Assembly (NCBI GenBank): GCA_002293045.1
Contig: DBCM01000014.1
Span: 8,410-72,409, forward strand
DNA from: Flavobacteriales bacterium UBA958
GTDB taxonomy: Bacteria; Bacteroidota; Bacteroidia; Flavobacteriales_D; Crocinitomicaceae
Reading direction: 5' to 3'
Length of the DNA stretch: 64,000 bases
This document shows, in pieces, positions 55,087 through 63,295 of the stretch. The notes under the pieces are model-generated. The model was not told the origin of the DNA. It saw only the letters and a list, made by a program, of their open reading frames with translations, and searched no databases. The number at the start of each line of letters is the position of its first letter. Position 1 is the stretch's first letter. A program made the translations under genes and the position numbers.

Positions 55087-55731
55087 ATGAAGCAATTAAG
55101 TCACCTGTTTTCTTGGCTTTTTTTACCCTTGTTAATGCCCTTGTATGGCTTGTTGATTGTATTGTTTTATCCCGCGGAGGAACTCGTTCAGCAGGGAATA
55201 GGTGTATATGCGCTGCCAATTTCAATAAAATGGATCGTTTTTGGCATGTTTGCGGTCTTTAGCTTGGTTGCACCCGGACTCTCTTTTTTGGGCCTTTATC
55301 GATTTAAAATAATTACAACCATAGACATAGAAAACCGCACAGAACGGCTGTACCCTCTGTTAATCATGTTGATCTATGGAATCATGCTGTATTGGTTAAT
55401 TGGCGAAAGCGACCCAAAACAGCTGTTGCCTGGGTATTTTTTAGCCTTGGCGCTTTCTGGTGTCGCCGTTACCTTGGTGTTTATGGGACTTACTCAAGTA
55501 TTGAAAATATCGATGCATGCGGGGGGCGCGGGAATATTGACGGGGTTCTTGTATGCATACTTTATGCAGCAACACAATCCTTCCTACCTGTGGGTTGCGA
55601 TATCCATACTGATGGCGGGAATGGTGATTTCCGCTCGGTGGTATCTTAGAAAGCACACCGCCCTGGAGTTGTTTTTAGGCTACACCCTTGCCGGAATTAT
55701 TACCTTTGGGGTGGTTTATGTTTGGGGGTAG
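55087..55731 (+). CDS. PAP2-like integral membrane protein
   Basis: 214 residues with about six helices. The PAP2 phosphatase motifs are recognisable but diverged: TTIDIENRTERLYPL, KISMHAGGAGIL (motif 2 S.H) and SARWYLRKHTALELFLGY (motif 3, with glutamate in place of aspartate). It may dephosphorylate a lipid phosphate or be a non-catalytic relative. In Flavobacteriales a gene of this type often follows rpoN. It ends 5 bp from the convergent glmS. Confidence 0.7.
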   Translation: MKQLSHLFSWLFLPLLMPLYGLLIVLFYPAEELVQQGIGVYALPISIKWIVFGMFAVFSLVAPGLSFLGLYRFKIITTIDIENRTERLYPLLIMLIYGIMLYWLIGESDPKQLLPGYFLALALSGVAVTLVFMGLTQVLKISMHAGGAGILTGFLYAYFMQQHNPSYLWVAISILMAGMVISARWYLRKHTALELFLGYTLAGIITFGVVYVWG

Positions 55732-55736
55732 GGGGA

Positions 55737-57581
55737 TTACTCCACCGTTACTGATTTCGCTAAATTTCTCGGTTGGTCTACGTTGCAACCGCGCATTACA
55801 GCAATAAAATAAGACAGCAATTGTAAGGGAACAGTCGCTAATAAGGGAACCAAAACCTCATCGGCTGCGGGGATTTCAATGATATGATCCGCCATGGCGC
55901 GCACGTGAACATCTCCTTCGGTCACAATGGCGATGATTTTTCCTTTTCTGGCCTTCACTTCTTGAATGTTAGAAACTACTTTTTCATAGGAATTTCCTTG
56001 CGTAGCAATAACAAACACCGGCATGTTTTCGTCAATTAAAGCAATCGGTCCGTGCTTCATTTCGGCGGCAGGATATCCTTCCGCGTGGATATAAGAAATC
56101 TCCTTCAGTTTAAGGGCGCCCTCTAAAGCCACAGGGAACGAAGACCCGCGCCCAAGGTATAAGGCGTTAGACGCGTCTTTATAGGCCTTTGCGATGGACT
56201 CAATGTGGTCGTTCTTCGCCAAGATTTGTCGAACTTTTTCCGGAATGGCTTCCAGTTCAGATAACAGCTCATGGAAGCGTGATTGACTAATCGTTCCTTT
56301 TTTATGAGCCAACTGCAAGGCCATTAAGGTTAATATCGTTACTTGTGCCGTAAATGCTTTCGTAGATGCCACCCCAATTTCTGGTCCCGCATGAGTATAG
56401 GAACCCGCATCCGTGATGCGCGAAATGGAGGAACCTACTACGTTACAGATTCCAAGAATGGTTGCGCCTTTACTTTTAGCGAGTTCAAGAGCCGCTAGCG
56501 TATCTGCCGTTTCTCCAGATTGTGAAATAGCAATCACCACGTCGTTTTCATTGATGATGGGATTTCGATAACGGAATTCACTCGCGTATTCTACTTCCAC
56601 ATTAATTCGTGCTAAGTCTTCTAGTAAATATTCACCGACTAATCCAGCGTGCCAAGACGTTCCACAAGCCACAATAATCAAGCGATTTGCCTGAATCATT
56701 TTTTGCTCATAGTCACGGATTCCACCGAGGGAAATCCATCCTTTTTCAGCGTTTAAACGTCCTCGAAAACAGTCTTGTATCGAACGCGGTTGCTCGTGTA
56801 TTTCTTTTAACATGAAATGCTCGTAGCCCCCCTTTTCCAAGGCTTCAAGTTCTAATTCCAGTTTTTGAATGTACGGAGTTTTGGGTTGGTCACCAATGTT
56901 ATACAGCTTCAAGCCCTCTTTGCGATCAATCACGGCAATCTCCTCATCTTCCATATAGACCACATTCTTAGTGTATTCTACAATCGGAGAGGCATCCGAT
57001 GCACAAAAATATTCACCATCTTCTCCAATACCCACCACGAGCGGACTACTTTTTCTTGCAGCTACAAGGCGGTCTGGAAAGTCGCTTGAGATTGCCACAA
57101 TGGCATATGCACCCACTACATGATTTAGGGCAATGCGCAGTGCTTCACCAAACCAAACGCCTTCTTTTTTAGCGATGTCATCTACCAAATGCACCAACAC
57201 TTCCGTATCGGTTTCACTGCGAAAACTATATCCTTTGTTTATCAATTCCTTTTTAATGGAATCGTAGTTTTCAATAATTCCGTTGTGAATGATGGCTAAT
57301 TTTCCGTCGGTTGCATAATGCGGGTGTGCATTCACGTCGTTGGGTTCACCATGAGTAGCCCAGCGGGTGTGGCCAATTCCAGCCGCACCGGAACAATCCT
57401 TCTCCGTGGCAAAAGCCTCGAGGTTAGAAACCTTTCCTTGTTTTTTATATATGTTCAGGGTGCCGTGTGCATTCAAGGCAATTCCAGCGGAGTCATATCC
57501 GCGGTATTCAAGGCGCTTCAATCCCTTTATGATAATGGGGTAGGCGTCTTTAGCGCCAATGTATGCAACGATACCACACAT
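55737..57581 (-). CDS. glmS: Glutamine-fructose-6-phosphate aminotransferase (isomerizing)
   Basis: 614 residues, standard GlmS length. The N-terminal glutaminase starts MCGIVAYIGAKDAYPI with the cysteine-2 nucleophile and contains GHTRWATHGEPN. Two SIS domains follow (IIVACGTSWHAGLVGEYLLE, VIAISQSGETADTLAALELAK), with a C-terminal NLAKSVTVE. It makes glucosamine-6-phosphate for peptidoglycan and LPS. It lies 2 bp after the DUF4270 lipoprotein gene, the last member of that operon. Confidence 0.97.
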   Translation of the reverse strand: MCGIVAYIGAKDAYPIIIKGLKRLEYRGYDSAGIALNAHGTLNIYKKQGKVSNLEAFATEKDCSGAAGIGHTRWATHGEPNDVNAHPHYATDGKLAIIHNGIIENYDSIKKELINKGYSFRSETDTEVLVHLVDDIAKKEGVWFGEALRIALNHVVGAYAIVAISSDFPDRLVAARKSSPLVVGIGEDGEYFCASDASPIVEYTKNVVYMEDEEIAVIDRKEGLKLYNIGDQPKTPYIQKLELELEALEKGGYEHFMLKEIHEQPRSIQDCFRGRLNAEKGWISLGGIRDYEQKMIQANRLIIVACGTSWHAGLVGEYLLEDLARINVEVEYASEFRYRNPIINENDVVIAISQSGETADTLAALELAKSKGATILGICNVVGSSISRITDAGSYTHAGPEIGVASTKAFTAQVTILTLMALQLAHKKGTISQSRFHELLSELEAIPEKVRQILAKNDHIESIAKAYKDASNALYLGRGSSFPVALEGALKLKEISYIHAEGYPAAEMKHGPIALIDENMPVFVIATQGNSYEKVVSNIQEVKARKGKIIAIVTEGDVHVRAMADHIIEIPAADEVLVPLLATVPLQLLSYFIAVMRGCNVDQPRNLAKSVTVE

Positions 57582-57583
57582 AA

Positions 57584-58858
57584 TTAGAAGTCGGTATAAG
57601 TGATAATAATTTTCGGACGCATCTTGTTGATGGTGTTCGGCCCGTTAAAGATAATCCGTTCTGCGGAATTCACGAAGAATCGGGGAGAAACAATTAATCC
57701 GGTGTTCTCAATGTCTTTGTTAATTACAGCTTGCACATAGGACTTTAAATCTGCAGAAAATTCCTTTTTGCTTTCTGAATAAACGCCAAGCACTCCGGTG
57801 TTGATATACCCTTGAGAAACGGCGGTTTTTTTTGTGGCAAAAGAAACGGTTGAACCGGGCTTATATTTACTTCCCAACTGAAACTGAATCGGTAAGTGAA
57901 TCTCTGCGCGATGGATTAATTGGTTTTCTGTGAATTGGTTTAGTCCCGGGATTACTACTTTGGCCCTCACGCCAAAGGCTTGGGCATAGAATTCTTGCAG
58001 CCCTTGGGAAGGGTTGTTAATGACCTGTTCAACGGCCGAACCGTTTCGATTAATGTTTACGTGAGAAAAGTCGGCACACGTTGAATTCATTAAAAAGTCG
58101 TAAGTTTTTTCTACCCCGCCTTGGCGGTAATAAATCGTTAGTTTAGTCCCAGGATCGTTGAGGTTAAAATAGAAAACCCCGCCTTGTCCAACACTTTGAG
58201 ACCCGTTGTTCGTTTGTACTAATAAGCCTTTAAAATAACTTTGAAAATTCGTGTTGCTTGCGAAGGTGGAGCTTCCATTGGTTGCTTCGGCAATAAACTG
58301 TTTTGCAAGGTTGGTGTCTAGGGGAATGCGCAATTGTGCTTGCACACTGTCGTCCCCAATAATTGTGAAATTCAAGGGGTCTGGCGTGATGGTTTCTTTT
58401 CCTGCGGGAATTAAATTGGTGTTGTTGTATGCTTTGGTTGAAAACTGGTAATAGGTAGAATCATTGGAAAGTGCATCGGTCAATTCAAACACTTCGAATT
58501 GTTGTGCATTTAAAGCGCCGTAATATCCGGCATATTCCAATCCAAGGATAAAAGAGTCTACCACAATGGCAGAAGGATCGCCAAAATTTGGGTTTACTCC
58601 AGCCAAGCGGAGTTGGGTGTAAAAGGAAGAGGTAAATGTTCCAAACTTCGGGTCGTTGTAGCTTCCCAGGACCACATTGGCCGCATTATCGGTAATCATG
58701 CTGTCTTCAAGAATTACGGAAGTGGCCAAATAAAAGGTGTCGGTTGTCACTCCGTTTAACAGGACGTCTGGACCTAACAACTCTTTACCTAACAACTGAT
58801 CTTTCTTTTTACAAGCCAGAAGCGCAAGTGTTAGAAGGAAAAGGAGTGAATACCTCAT
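57584..58858 (-). CDS. DUF4270 domain lipoprotein
   Basis: 424 residues. The signal peptide LLFLLTLALLACKKK has a lipobox cysteine at about residue 16, so it is a lipoprotein, probably at the outer membrane. The rest is beta-rich with SEKIIFNG-like ending AERIIFNGPNTINKMRPKI, the DUF4270 signature. Function unknown; DUF4270 genes in Bacteroidota are frequently beside a starch-synthase-like gene and panC, as here. Separated by 6 and 2 bp from its neighbours. Confidence 0.88.
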   Translation of the reverse strand: MRYSLLFLLTLALLACKKKDQLLGKELLGPDVLLNGVTTDTFYLATSVILEDSMITDNAANVVLGSYNDPKFGTFTSSFYTQLRLAGVNPNFGDPSAIVVDSFILGLEYAGYYGALNAQQFEVFELTDALSNDSTYYQFSTKAYNNTNLIPAGKETITPDPLNFTIIGDDSVQAQLRIPLDTNLAKQFIAEATNGSSTFASNTNFQSYFKGLLVQTNNGSQSVGQGGVFYFNLNDPGTKLTIYYRQGGVEKTYDFLMNSTCADFSHVNINRNGSAVEQVINNPSQGLQEFYAQAFGVRAKVVIPGLNQFTENQLIHRAEIHLPIQFQLGSKYKPGSTVSFATKKTAVSQGYINTGVLGVYSESKKEFSADLKSYVQAVINKDIENTGLIVSPRFFVNSAERIIFNGPNTINKMRPKIIITYTDF

Positions 58859-58864
58859 GGGCCT

Positions 58865-59692
58865 TTACGAGTTGATAACAGCGCTAGAATCTAATACCCG
58901 ATCGAAAAATGCAGAAAATGTTTTTGCTTCGTGTTCTTCGTTGATGTAATCTTGTTTCAAGATGTTTGCTTCATCGAAAATGGTTCGAAGGGCAGGATCT
59001 AGGTTGGCTTCAGCCACGGTAACGCCATCGCAATGGTCTAGGATTAATTTAGTGTATGAAATAAAATCCGTCTCCTTGCTTTTTTCTAATACAGATTTCG
59101 GAAACCCGTCAAATTTGAGTTTTTCATGGAATCGCGCATCGAGGGGCTGATCAAATTTTTCGTTGTATAGGTTGTACACCACTTTTGTTTCCTTAAAGTG
59201 AGGGTCTTTTTTATAGAAGTGTTTGATGTATAGCGCCATCATTCCAGAAAACCAACCGTTGCAATGAATTACATCGGGTTGCCAACCAAGTTTTTTAACG
59301 GTTTCTAACACTCCTCGAACAAAAAAGATGGAACGCTCGTCATTGTCAACGCAACAAGCTCCGTCTTCTTCATGCAGGATTTGTTTACGCTTAAAAAAGT
59401 CATCGTTATCAATAAAATACACTTGCATTCGCGCAGCAGCTACGGAGGCCACCTTGATAATGAGTGGATGATCCTGATCATCGATTGATAAATTTAACCC
59501 AGAAAGCCGAATCACTTCGTGCAACTGGTGGCGTCGCTCATTGATGACCCCATACCTCGGCATAAACACACGAATTTCCTTTCCTTCTTCTTGGGTTGAT
59601 TGCGCAATCCTTCGGGTGAAATTAGAAACTTCAGTTTTAGTTAAGAAAGGGGAAATCTCTTGAGAGACGAACAATACGCGTTTTTTTTCCAT
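58865..59692 (-). CDS. Stand-alone starch/glycogen-synthase-type N-terminal (GT5) domain protein
   Basis: 275 residues: KRVLFVSQEISPFLTKTEVSNF matches the glycogen synthase N-terminus, but the K-x-GG-L loop that binds ADP-glucose is replaced by KTEVS. IDNDDFFKRK, PDVIHCNGWFSGMMALYIK and LDHCDGVTVAEANLD fit the rest of the N-domain. The C-terminal catalytic GT-B half is absent, so it is probably not an active glucosyltransferase by itself. It could be a regulatory or sugar-binding protein. Start of the operon with DUF4270 and glmS; its exact -7 element is 26 nt upstream. Confidence 0.8.
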   Translation of the reverse strand: MEKKRVLFVSQEISPFLTKTEVSNFTRRIAQSTQEEGKEIRVFMPRYGVINERRHQLHEVIRLSGLNLSIDDQDHPLIIKVASVAAARMQVYFIDNDDFFKRKQILHEEDGACCVDNDERSIFFVRGVLETVKKLGWQPDVIHCNGWFSGMMALYIKHFYKKDPHFKETKVVYNLYNEKFDQPLDARFHEKLKFDGFPKSVLEKSKETDFISYTKLILDHCDGVTVAEANLDPALRTIFDEANILKQDYINEEHEAKTFSAFFDRVLDSSAVINS

Positions 59693-59718
59693 CGAGCCTC
59701 TACACTTATTTAAGGATG

Positions 59719-59726
59719 CAAATTTA
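59719..59726 (-). promoter_or_regulatory. Putative -7 element for the GT5-DUF4270-glmS operon
   Basis: The minus strand reads TAAATTTG, exact TAnnTTTG, 26 nt before the ATG at 59692. It shares the 92-bp divergent region with the panC element. Confidence 0.5.
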
Positions 59727-59757
59727 CGGAAAACTTATGAAAGTTCCTAAAAACGAA

Positions 59758-59765
59758 TAGCTTTG
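59758..59765 (+). promoter_or_regulatory. Putative -7 element for panC-panD-rfaE2
   Basis: TAGCTTTG, exact TAnnTTTG, 19 nt before the ATG at 59785. Confidence 0.5.
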
Positions 59766-59784
59766 TTTCCTTGTACCCAACGGA

Positions 59785-60630
59785 ATGAGTCAAATTATAA
59801 CGAATAAAGCACACTTAGAGGAGACGCTTCATCCTTACCGTCAACAAGGCGTTTCTATTGGTTTTGTACCCACGATGGGCGCCCTTCATGCGGGTCATGC
59901 GTCATTGATGTATGCGGCAAAGCAAGAAACATCCCTGCTGGTGTTAAGCATCTTTGTGAATCCGCGACAGTTTAATGATGCCTTAGATTTTGAAACCTAC
60001 CCCAGGACCCTCTCAGAGGATATTGCTTGTGCCACAACCGAGGGGGTTGATGTTATCTATCTTCCACAATACGATGAGCTTTTTTTGGAAGATTCTCCAG
60101 CGTCTAAGGTGACGCTTAACGGGTTGGATTTACCGATGGAAGGAAGCGCTCGTCCTGGACATTTCAGGGGAGTGGTGGAGGTGGTGTATGCCTTATTTAA
60201 GCATGTAAACCCAAGCAAGGCGTATTTTGGCCAGAAAGATTTTCAACAATTGGCGATCATTCGAGCGATGGTTAATTCACTAAACCTGCCGGTATCGATA
60301 GTTTCTTGCCCCACCCTAAGAGAAGCGGATGGCTTAGCCATGAGCAGCCGTAATCTTCGGTTATCTACTTCAGAACGGCAAGAGGCCCTAGTGCTATACA
60401 AGGCATTGTCTTTTGTAAAAGACCATTGGCGTTTGCTCGCTCCGGAGGTTTTAATGGAACAAGCCAAACAACTCATTACTGAATCAGCACTTCGGCTGGA
60501 TTATTTGCTCCTCGTGGACCCAAACACCCTGTTGCCGATTGACAATAATGCGCAATCTGCGGTAGTGTGTGTTGCTGCGTATTGCGGTGAGGTACGACTT
60601 ATTGATAATATGCTTTTGTCAGCCGATTGA
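59785..60630 (+). CDS. panC: Pantothenate synthetase (pantoate-beta-alanine ligase)
   Basis: 281 residues with the HIGH-type motif in [57 protein letters not shown] and the KMSKS-like [15 protein letters not shown]. It condenses pantoate with beta-alanine using ATP. It is 37 bp before panD, which makes the beta-alanine, so the two steps are clustered. Confidence 0.97.
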   Translation: MSQIITNKAHLEETLHPYRQQGVSIGFVPTMGALHAGHASLMYAAKQETSLLVLSIFVNPRQFNDALDFETYPRTLSEDIACATTEGVDVIYLPQYDELFLEDSPASKVTLNGLDLPMEGSARPGHFRGVVEVVYALFKHVNPSKAYFGQKDFQQLAIIRAMVNSLNLPVSIVSCPTLREADGLAMSSRNLRLSTSERQEALVLYKALSFVKDHWRLLAPEVLMEQAKQLITESALRLDYLLLVDPNTLLPIDNNAQSAVVCVAAYCGEVRLIDNMLLSAD

Positions 60631-60667
60631 ATTCCCTTACTTTTGTGCCGCCCAAAGGCAATTAATT

Positions 60668-61021
60668 ATGCAAATTCAAGTATTAAAATCGAAGATTCAT
60701 CGGGTGACAGTAACCCAGGCGGAATTAAACTATATTGGAAGTATAACCATTGACGAGCGCTTAATGCAGGCAGCAAACCTTATTGAAGGAGAGCGGGTTC
60801 AAGTGGTTAACATCAACAATGGAGAACGCTTAGAAACATACGTTATTACAGGCGCCAAAGATTCAGGCACCATTTGTTTAAATGGTCCTGCCGCGCGAAA
60901 AGTGGCGGTTGGCGATGTCGTAATCATTATTAGTTATGCTACCATGGAGTTTGAAGAGGCGAAATCTTTCAAACCCACCTTAGTGTTCCCGAATGAACCT
61001 TCTAATTTGTTAGTGCCGTGA
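60668..61021 (+). CDS. panD: Aspartate 1-decarboxylase PanD
   Basis: 117 residues from the ATG at 60668 ([20 protein letters not shown]). The self-cleavage site is glycine 24-serine 25 in NYIGSITID; the new N-terminal serine becomes the pyruvoyl cofactor. [12 protein letters not shown] and [18 protein letters not shown] match the family. It decarboxylates aspartate to beta-alanine for panC. The longer ORF from 60569 reads into panC and is not the start. Its stop overlaps the next gene as GTGA. Confidence 0.96.
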   Translation: MQIQVLKSKIHRVTVTQAELNYIGSITIDERLMQAANLIEGERVQVVNINNGERLETYVITGAKDSGTICLNGPAARKVAVGDVVIIISYATMEFEEAKSFKPTLVFPNEPSNLLVP

Positions 61022-61527
61022 GTCGCTTAGCCTATGTTCAGGCGAAGGTAATCACCCTGCATCAAGCCGCGCAGATGGCAGAATTGCATCGCGTAAAAAA
61101 TCTAAAAATCGTTTTCACGAATGGATGTTTTGATCTGTTGCACCTTGGGCACATCACCTATTTAGCCCAAGCCGCATCGTTAGGGGACAAGCTCTTTGTG
61201 GCGGTGAATGATGACGCGTCTGTTCGCGCCCTAGAGAAAGGAGAAAATCGTCCGATTAACCCTGAGCTTGCTCGAGCGATGGTACTGGCTTCTCTAGGAT
61301 TTGTGGACCATGTGGTGGTATTTAGTGAGAGCACCCCATTAAACACCATTTTAGCGTTAAAACCGGACCTTGTCGTTAAAGGAGGGGATTATGATGCGGA
61401 GATTTCAGACCCAACGGACAAGCGTTATATCGTGGGTAAAAACGAAGTAAACTCTTGGGGGGGTAAAGTGCAAACCATTCCTTTAGTGGACGGATATTCA
61501 ACTACAGCCTTACTTGCTAAGCGATAG
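61018..61527 (+). CDS. rfaE2: D-glycero-beta-D-manno-heptose 1-phosphate adenylyltransferase (RfaE domain II type)
   Basis: 169 residues starting from a GTG that overlaps the panD stop by 4 bp. [17 protein letters not shown] contains the HxGH nucleotidyltransferase motif, and [12 protein letters not shown], a later RfaE signature, follows. The kinase domain of two-domain HldE is absent, so this is the stand-alone adenylyltransferase, making ADP-heptose with a separate kinase. It is needed for LPS core. Its end overlaps the convergent lycopene cyclase gene by 18 bp. Confidence 0.92.
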   Translation: MSRLAYVQAKVITLHQAAQMAELHRVKNLKIVFTNGCFDLLHLGHITYLAQAASLGDKLFVAVNDDASVRALEKGENRPINPELARAMVLASLGFVDHVVVFSESTPLNTILALKPDLVVKGGDYDAEISDPTDKRYIVGKNEVNSWGGKVQTIPLVDGYSTTALLAKR

Positions 61528-62199
61528 GCGTTCGGAACTCAGTTTAAAAAATACCACAAACCCAACGAGCAAATCAAAGTTGTAAAACAAGTCTTCTGCG
61601 GGAATGGTGATGATTCTCCAGCCGGAGAATTCAGCGGGGTTATACCACACCACAGGCAGCGTGGTAGCGGCACCGGTAAGTAAGCCATTTACTACAAGAA
61701 AAGGGAGCAAACAAACTAAAAAGGAAATCACGAACTGGCTTAGCCAGGAAGGGTTATAAATCAACAGGGTAACGCTGAGTAACATCGCGAGTAGAACGGC
61801 AGAAAGCGTATACCAGCCCGTAGGTTGCTGCATCAATAAGCTTAACCCGAGCAGCAAAAATACCCCAAAAAATACGCGGTTAAATAGGGCCTTATTCTTC
61901 GGTTGAAAATAGGCTCCGATTACTTCAAAAATGAACATACAATTGTATGGAACAATCACAAAAAACAAGACCTCTTCAAGCGGTAGACGTCCTAAGTACA
62001 GGCCTGCCGTATGCACCAAGGTAAATCCCCAAACTCCTTTTTCTGTAAACCATTGATCCCAAATCAAAAACAATCCAGATACCAAAACAATGGGAATGAT
62101 GAGGTGTCGTACCCGTTTGTAATAAGCAACTTTCTTATCAAAACTCAGTGCAAGGGGGCCTAAGAACGCAAACAATAAAATGTACCCGTAGTAACTCAT
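61510..62199 (-). CDS. Lycopene cyclase (CrtYcd-like, two-domain)
   Basis: 229 residues with six or seven helices and two copies of the lycopene cyclase (CarR/CrtYcd) unit. The first has PLEEVLFFVIVPYNCMFIFE with the conserved PxEE motif, the second IPAEDLFYNFDLLVGFVVFF. This is the fused form of the actinobacterial crtYc/crtYd heterodimer and cyclises the ends of lycopene; whether one or both ends are cyclised cannot be told. It is last in the operon epimerase-CruF-CrtZ-cyclase and overlaps crtZ by 4 bp. Confidence 0.9.
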   Translation of the reverse strand: MSYYGYILLFAFLGPLALSFDKKVAYYKRVRHLIIPIVLVSGLFLIWDQWFTEKGVWGFTLVHTAGLYLGRLPLEEVLFFVIVPYNCMFIFEVIGAYFQPKNKALFNRVFFGVFLLLGLSLLMQQPTGWYTLSAVLLAMLLSVTLLIYNPSWLSQFVISFLVCLLPFLVVNGLLTGAATTLPVVWYNPAEFSGWRIITIPAEDLFYNFDLLVGFVVFFKLSSERLSLSK

Positions 62200-62675
62200 G
62201 CGTTGCGTCGCTGGGCTTCGTATGATTTTTTTGCTTCCCGGTAAAATTTAGGAGGAACGATCAACATCCCAAAGCAGGCACCCTCCTCTTTGTCTTGGTT
62301 TTTATGATGTACCTTATGTGCTTTTCTAATGGCATAAAAATAGGGGTGATCAATGTTCCTAAGAAATTTGTATCGGCGATGTATATATACGTCGTGTACC
62401 AGAAAATAAGCAATGCCGTACAGGGCAATGCCATAACCCATCCAAACGGTTGGGTAAAAATCATACATCATTCCAAGCATGATTCCTAGCCAAGAGGGAA
62501 TGGCATAAATCAAAAAGAACACATCGTTTTTCTCAAAAAAACCCGCTTCCACTTGATGGTGATCCCGATGAAAGTACCACATTAAACCATGCATCACATA
62601 TTTATGTGTAAACCACGCCATGAATTCCATGCCGAAAAACGTTGCGAATAAAACGATAGGACCCCACCAATACAT
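62196..62675 (-). CDS. crtZ: Beta-carotene hydroxylase CrtZ
   Basis: 159 residues with the di-iron histidine clusters of the fatty-acid-hydroxylase superfamily: HKYVMHG (24-30), HRDHH (36-40), HDVYIHRR and HKVHH. This is the usual CrtZ spacing. It hydroxylates C3 of beta-ionone rings, making zeaxanthin or a 3-hydroxy monocyclic product. It overlaps the CruF-like gene by 1 bp and the cyclase gene by 4 bp, so the three are translationally coupled. Confidence 0.95.
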   Translation of the reverse strand: MYWWGPIVLFATFFGMEFMAWFTHKYVMHGLMWYFHRDHHQVEAGFFEKNDVFFLIYAIPSWLGIMLGMMYDFYPTVWMGYGIALYGIAYFLVHDVYIHRRYKFLRNIDHPYFYAIRKAHKVHHKNQDKEEGACFGMLIVPPKFYREAKKSYEAQRRNA

Positions 62676-63295
62676 TATAATAACAGTTGAATTGTGAAAA
62701 ATAAAACTAAGAGAATAAACAACGCGACGGAGGTGTTGTTCACTTTCGGCTTTCCAATTTTAATGAAAATCCAATTCGTAACGAGTGAAACAAGAAACCA
62801 ACACACAAAATTATACACCGGAATAATTCCGTTTTTCCAATGCCAAAAATCACTACTTACGGCTACCGGTTCCATCAGCCAGTCCATGGCGGTCATTAAC
62901 AGCGCACTGCCAAGCACTTGAAACGCCAATTGCTTGAATATTTTAGATCCGATTGCACTGGTCAAGGCAGATAACATGGCCCAATTCACGCCAATGATCA
63001 ATGGAACATGAAGCAGTTTGGGCCCCAGGTTCGCGCCATACCAGTAAGTACCAAAGAGCATGGAAGTATGAACGCCAATCCACTCCACGGCAAATCCGAT
63101 AGTAAACACCAACGCACTTGCCAGAAGCACTTCGTTTTTCCAACGATACGCGTTTAATAAGACCAAGAAGGAAATAAGCAGGGTATAGGCACTGAGCGGT
63201 AACACATGGGATCGTAGCCCTGGAATAAACATAGCCGTGAGCCCAACCGAATAAAGGATGATTAATACCAGTATACCGAGTCGTTCTTTTTTCAT
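62675..63295 (-). CDS. CruF-like carotenoid 1,2-hydratase (PF04240-type)
   Basis: 206 residues with about seven helices. AVEWIGVHTSMLFGTYWYG, IIGVNWAMLSALTSA and MDWLMEPVAVSSDFWHW match the CruF/carotenoid biosynthesis family. CruF adds water at C1' of an acyclic carotenoid end. Together with a cyclase and CrtZ this fits a saproxanthin/myxol-type product (one 3-hydroxy-beta ring, one 1'-hydroxy end). Phytoene synthase, desaturase and CrtD are not in the window. It overlaps the epimerase gene by 4 bp. Confidence 0.85.
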   Translation of the reverse strand: MKKERLGILVLIILYSVGLTAMFIPGLRSHVLPLSAYTLLISFLVLLNAYRWKNEVLLASALVFTIGFAVEWIGVHTSMLFGTYWYGANLGPKLLHVPLIIGVNWAMLSALTSAIGSKIFKQLAFQVLGSALLMTAMDWLMEPVAVSSDFWHWKNGIIPVYNFVCWFLVSLVTNWIFIKIGKPKVNNTSVALFILLVLFFTIQLLL

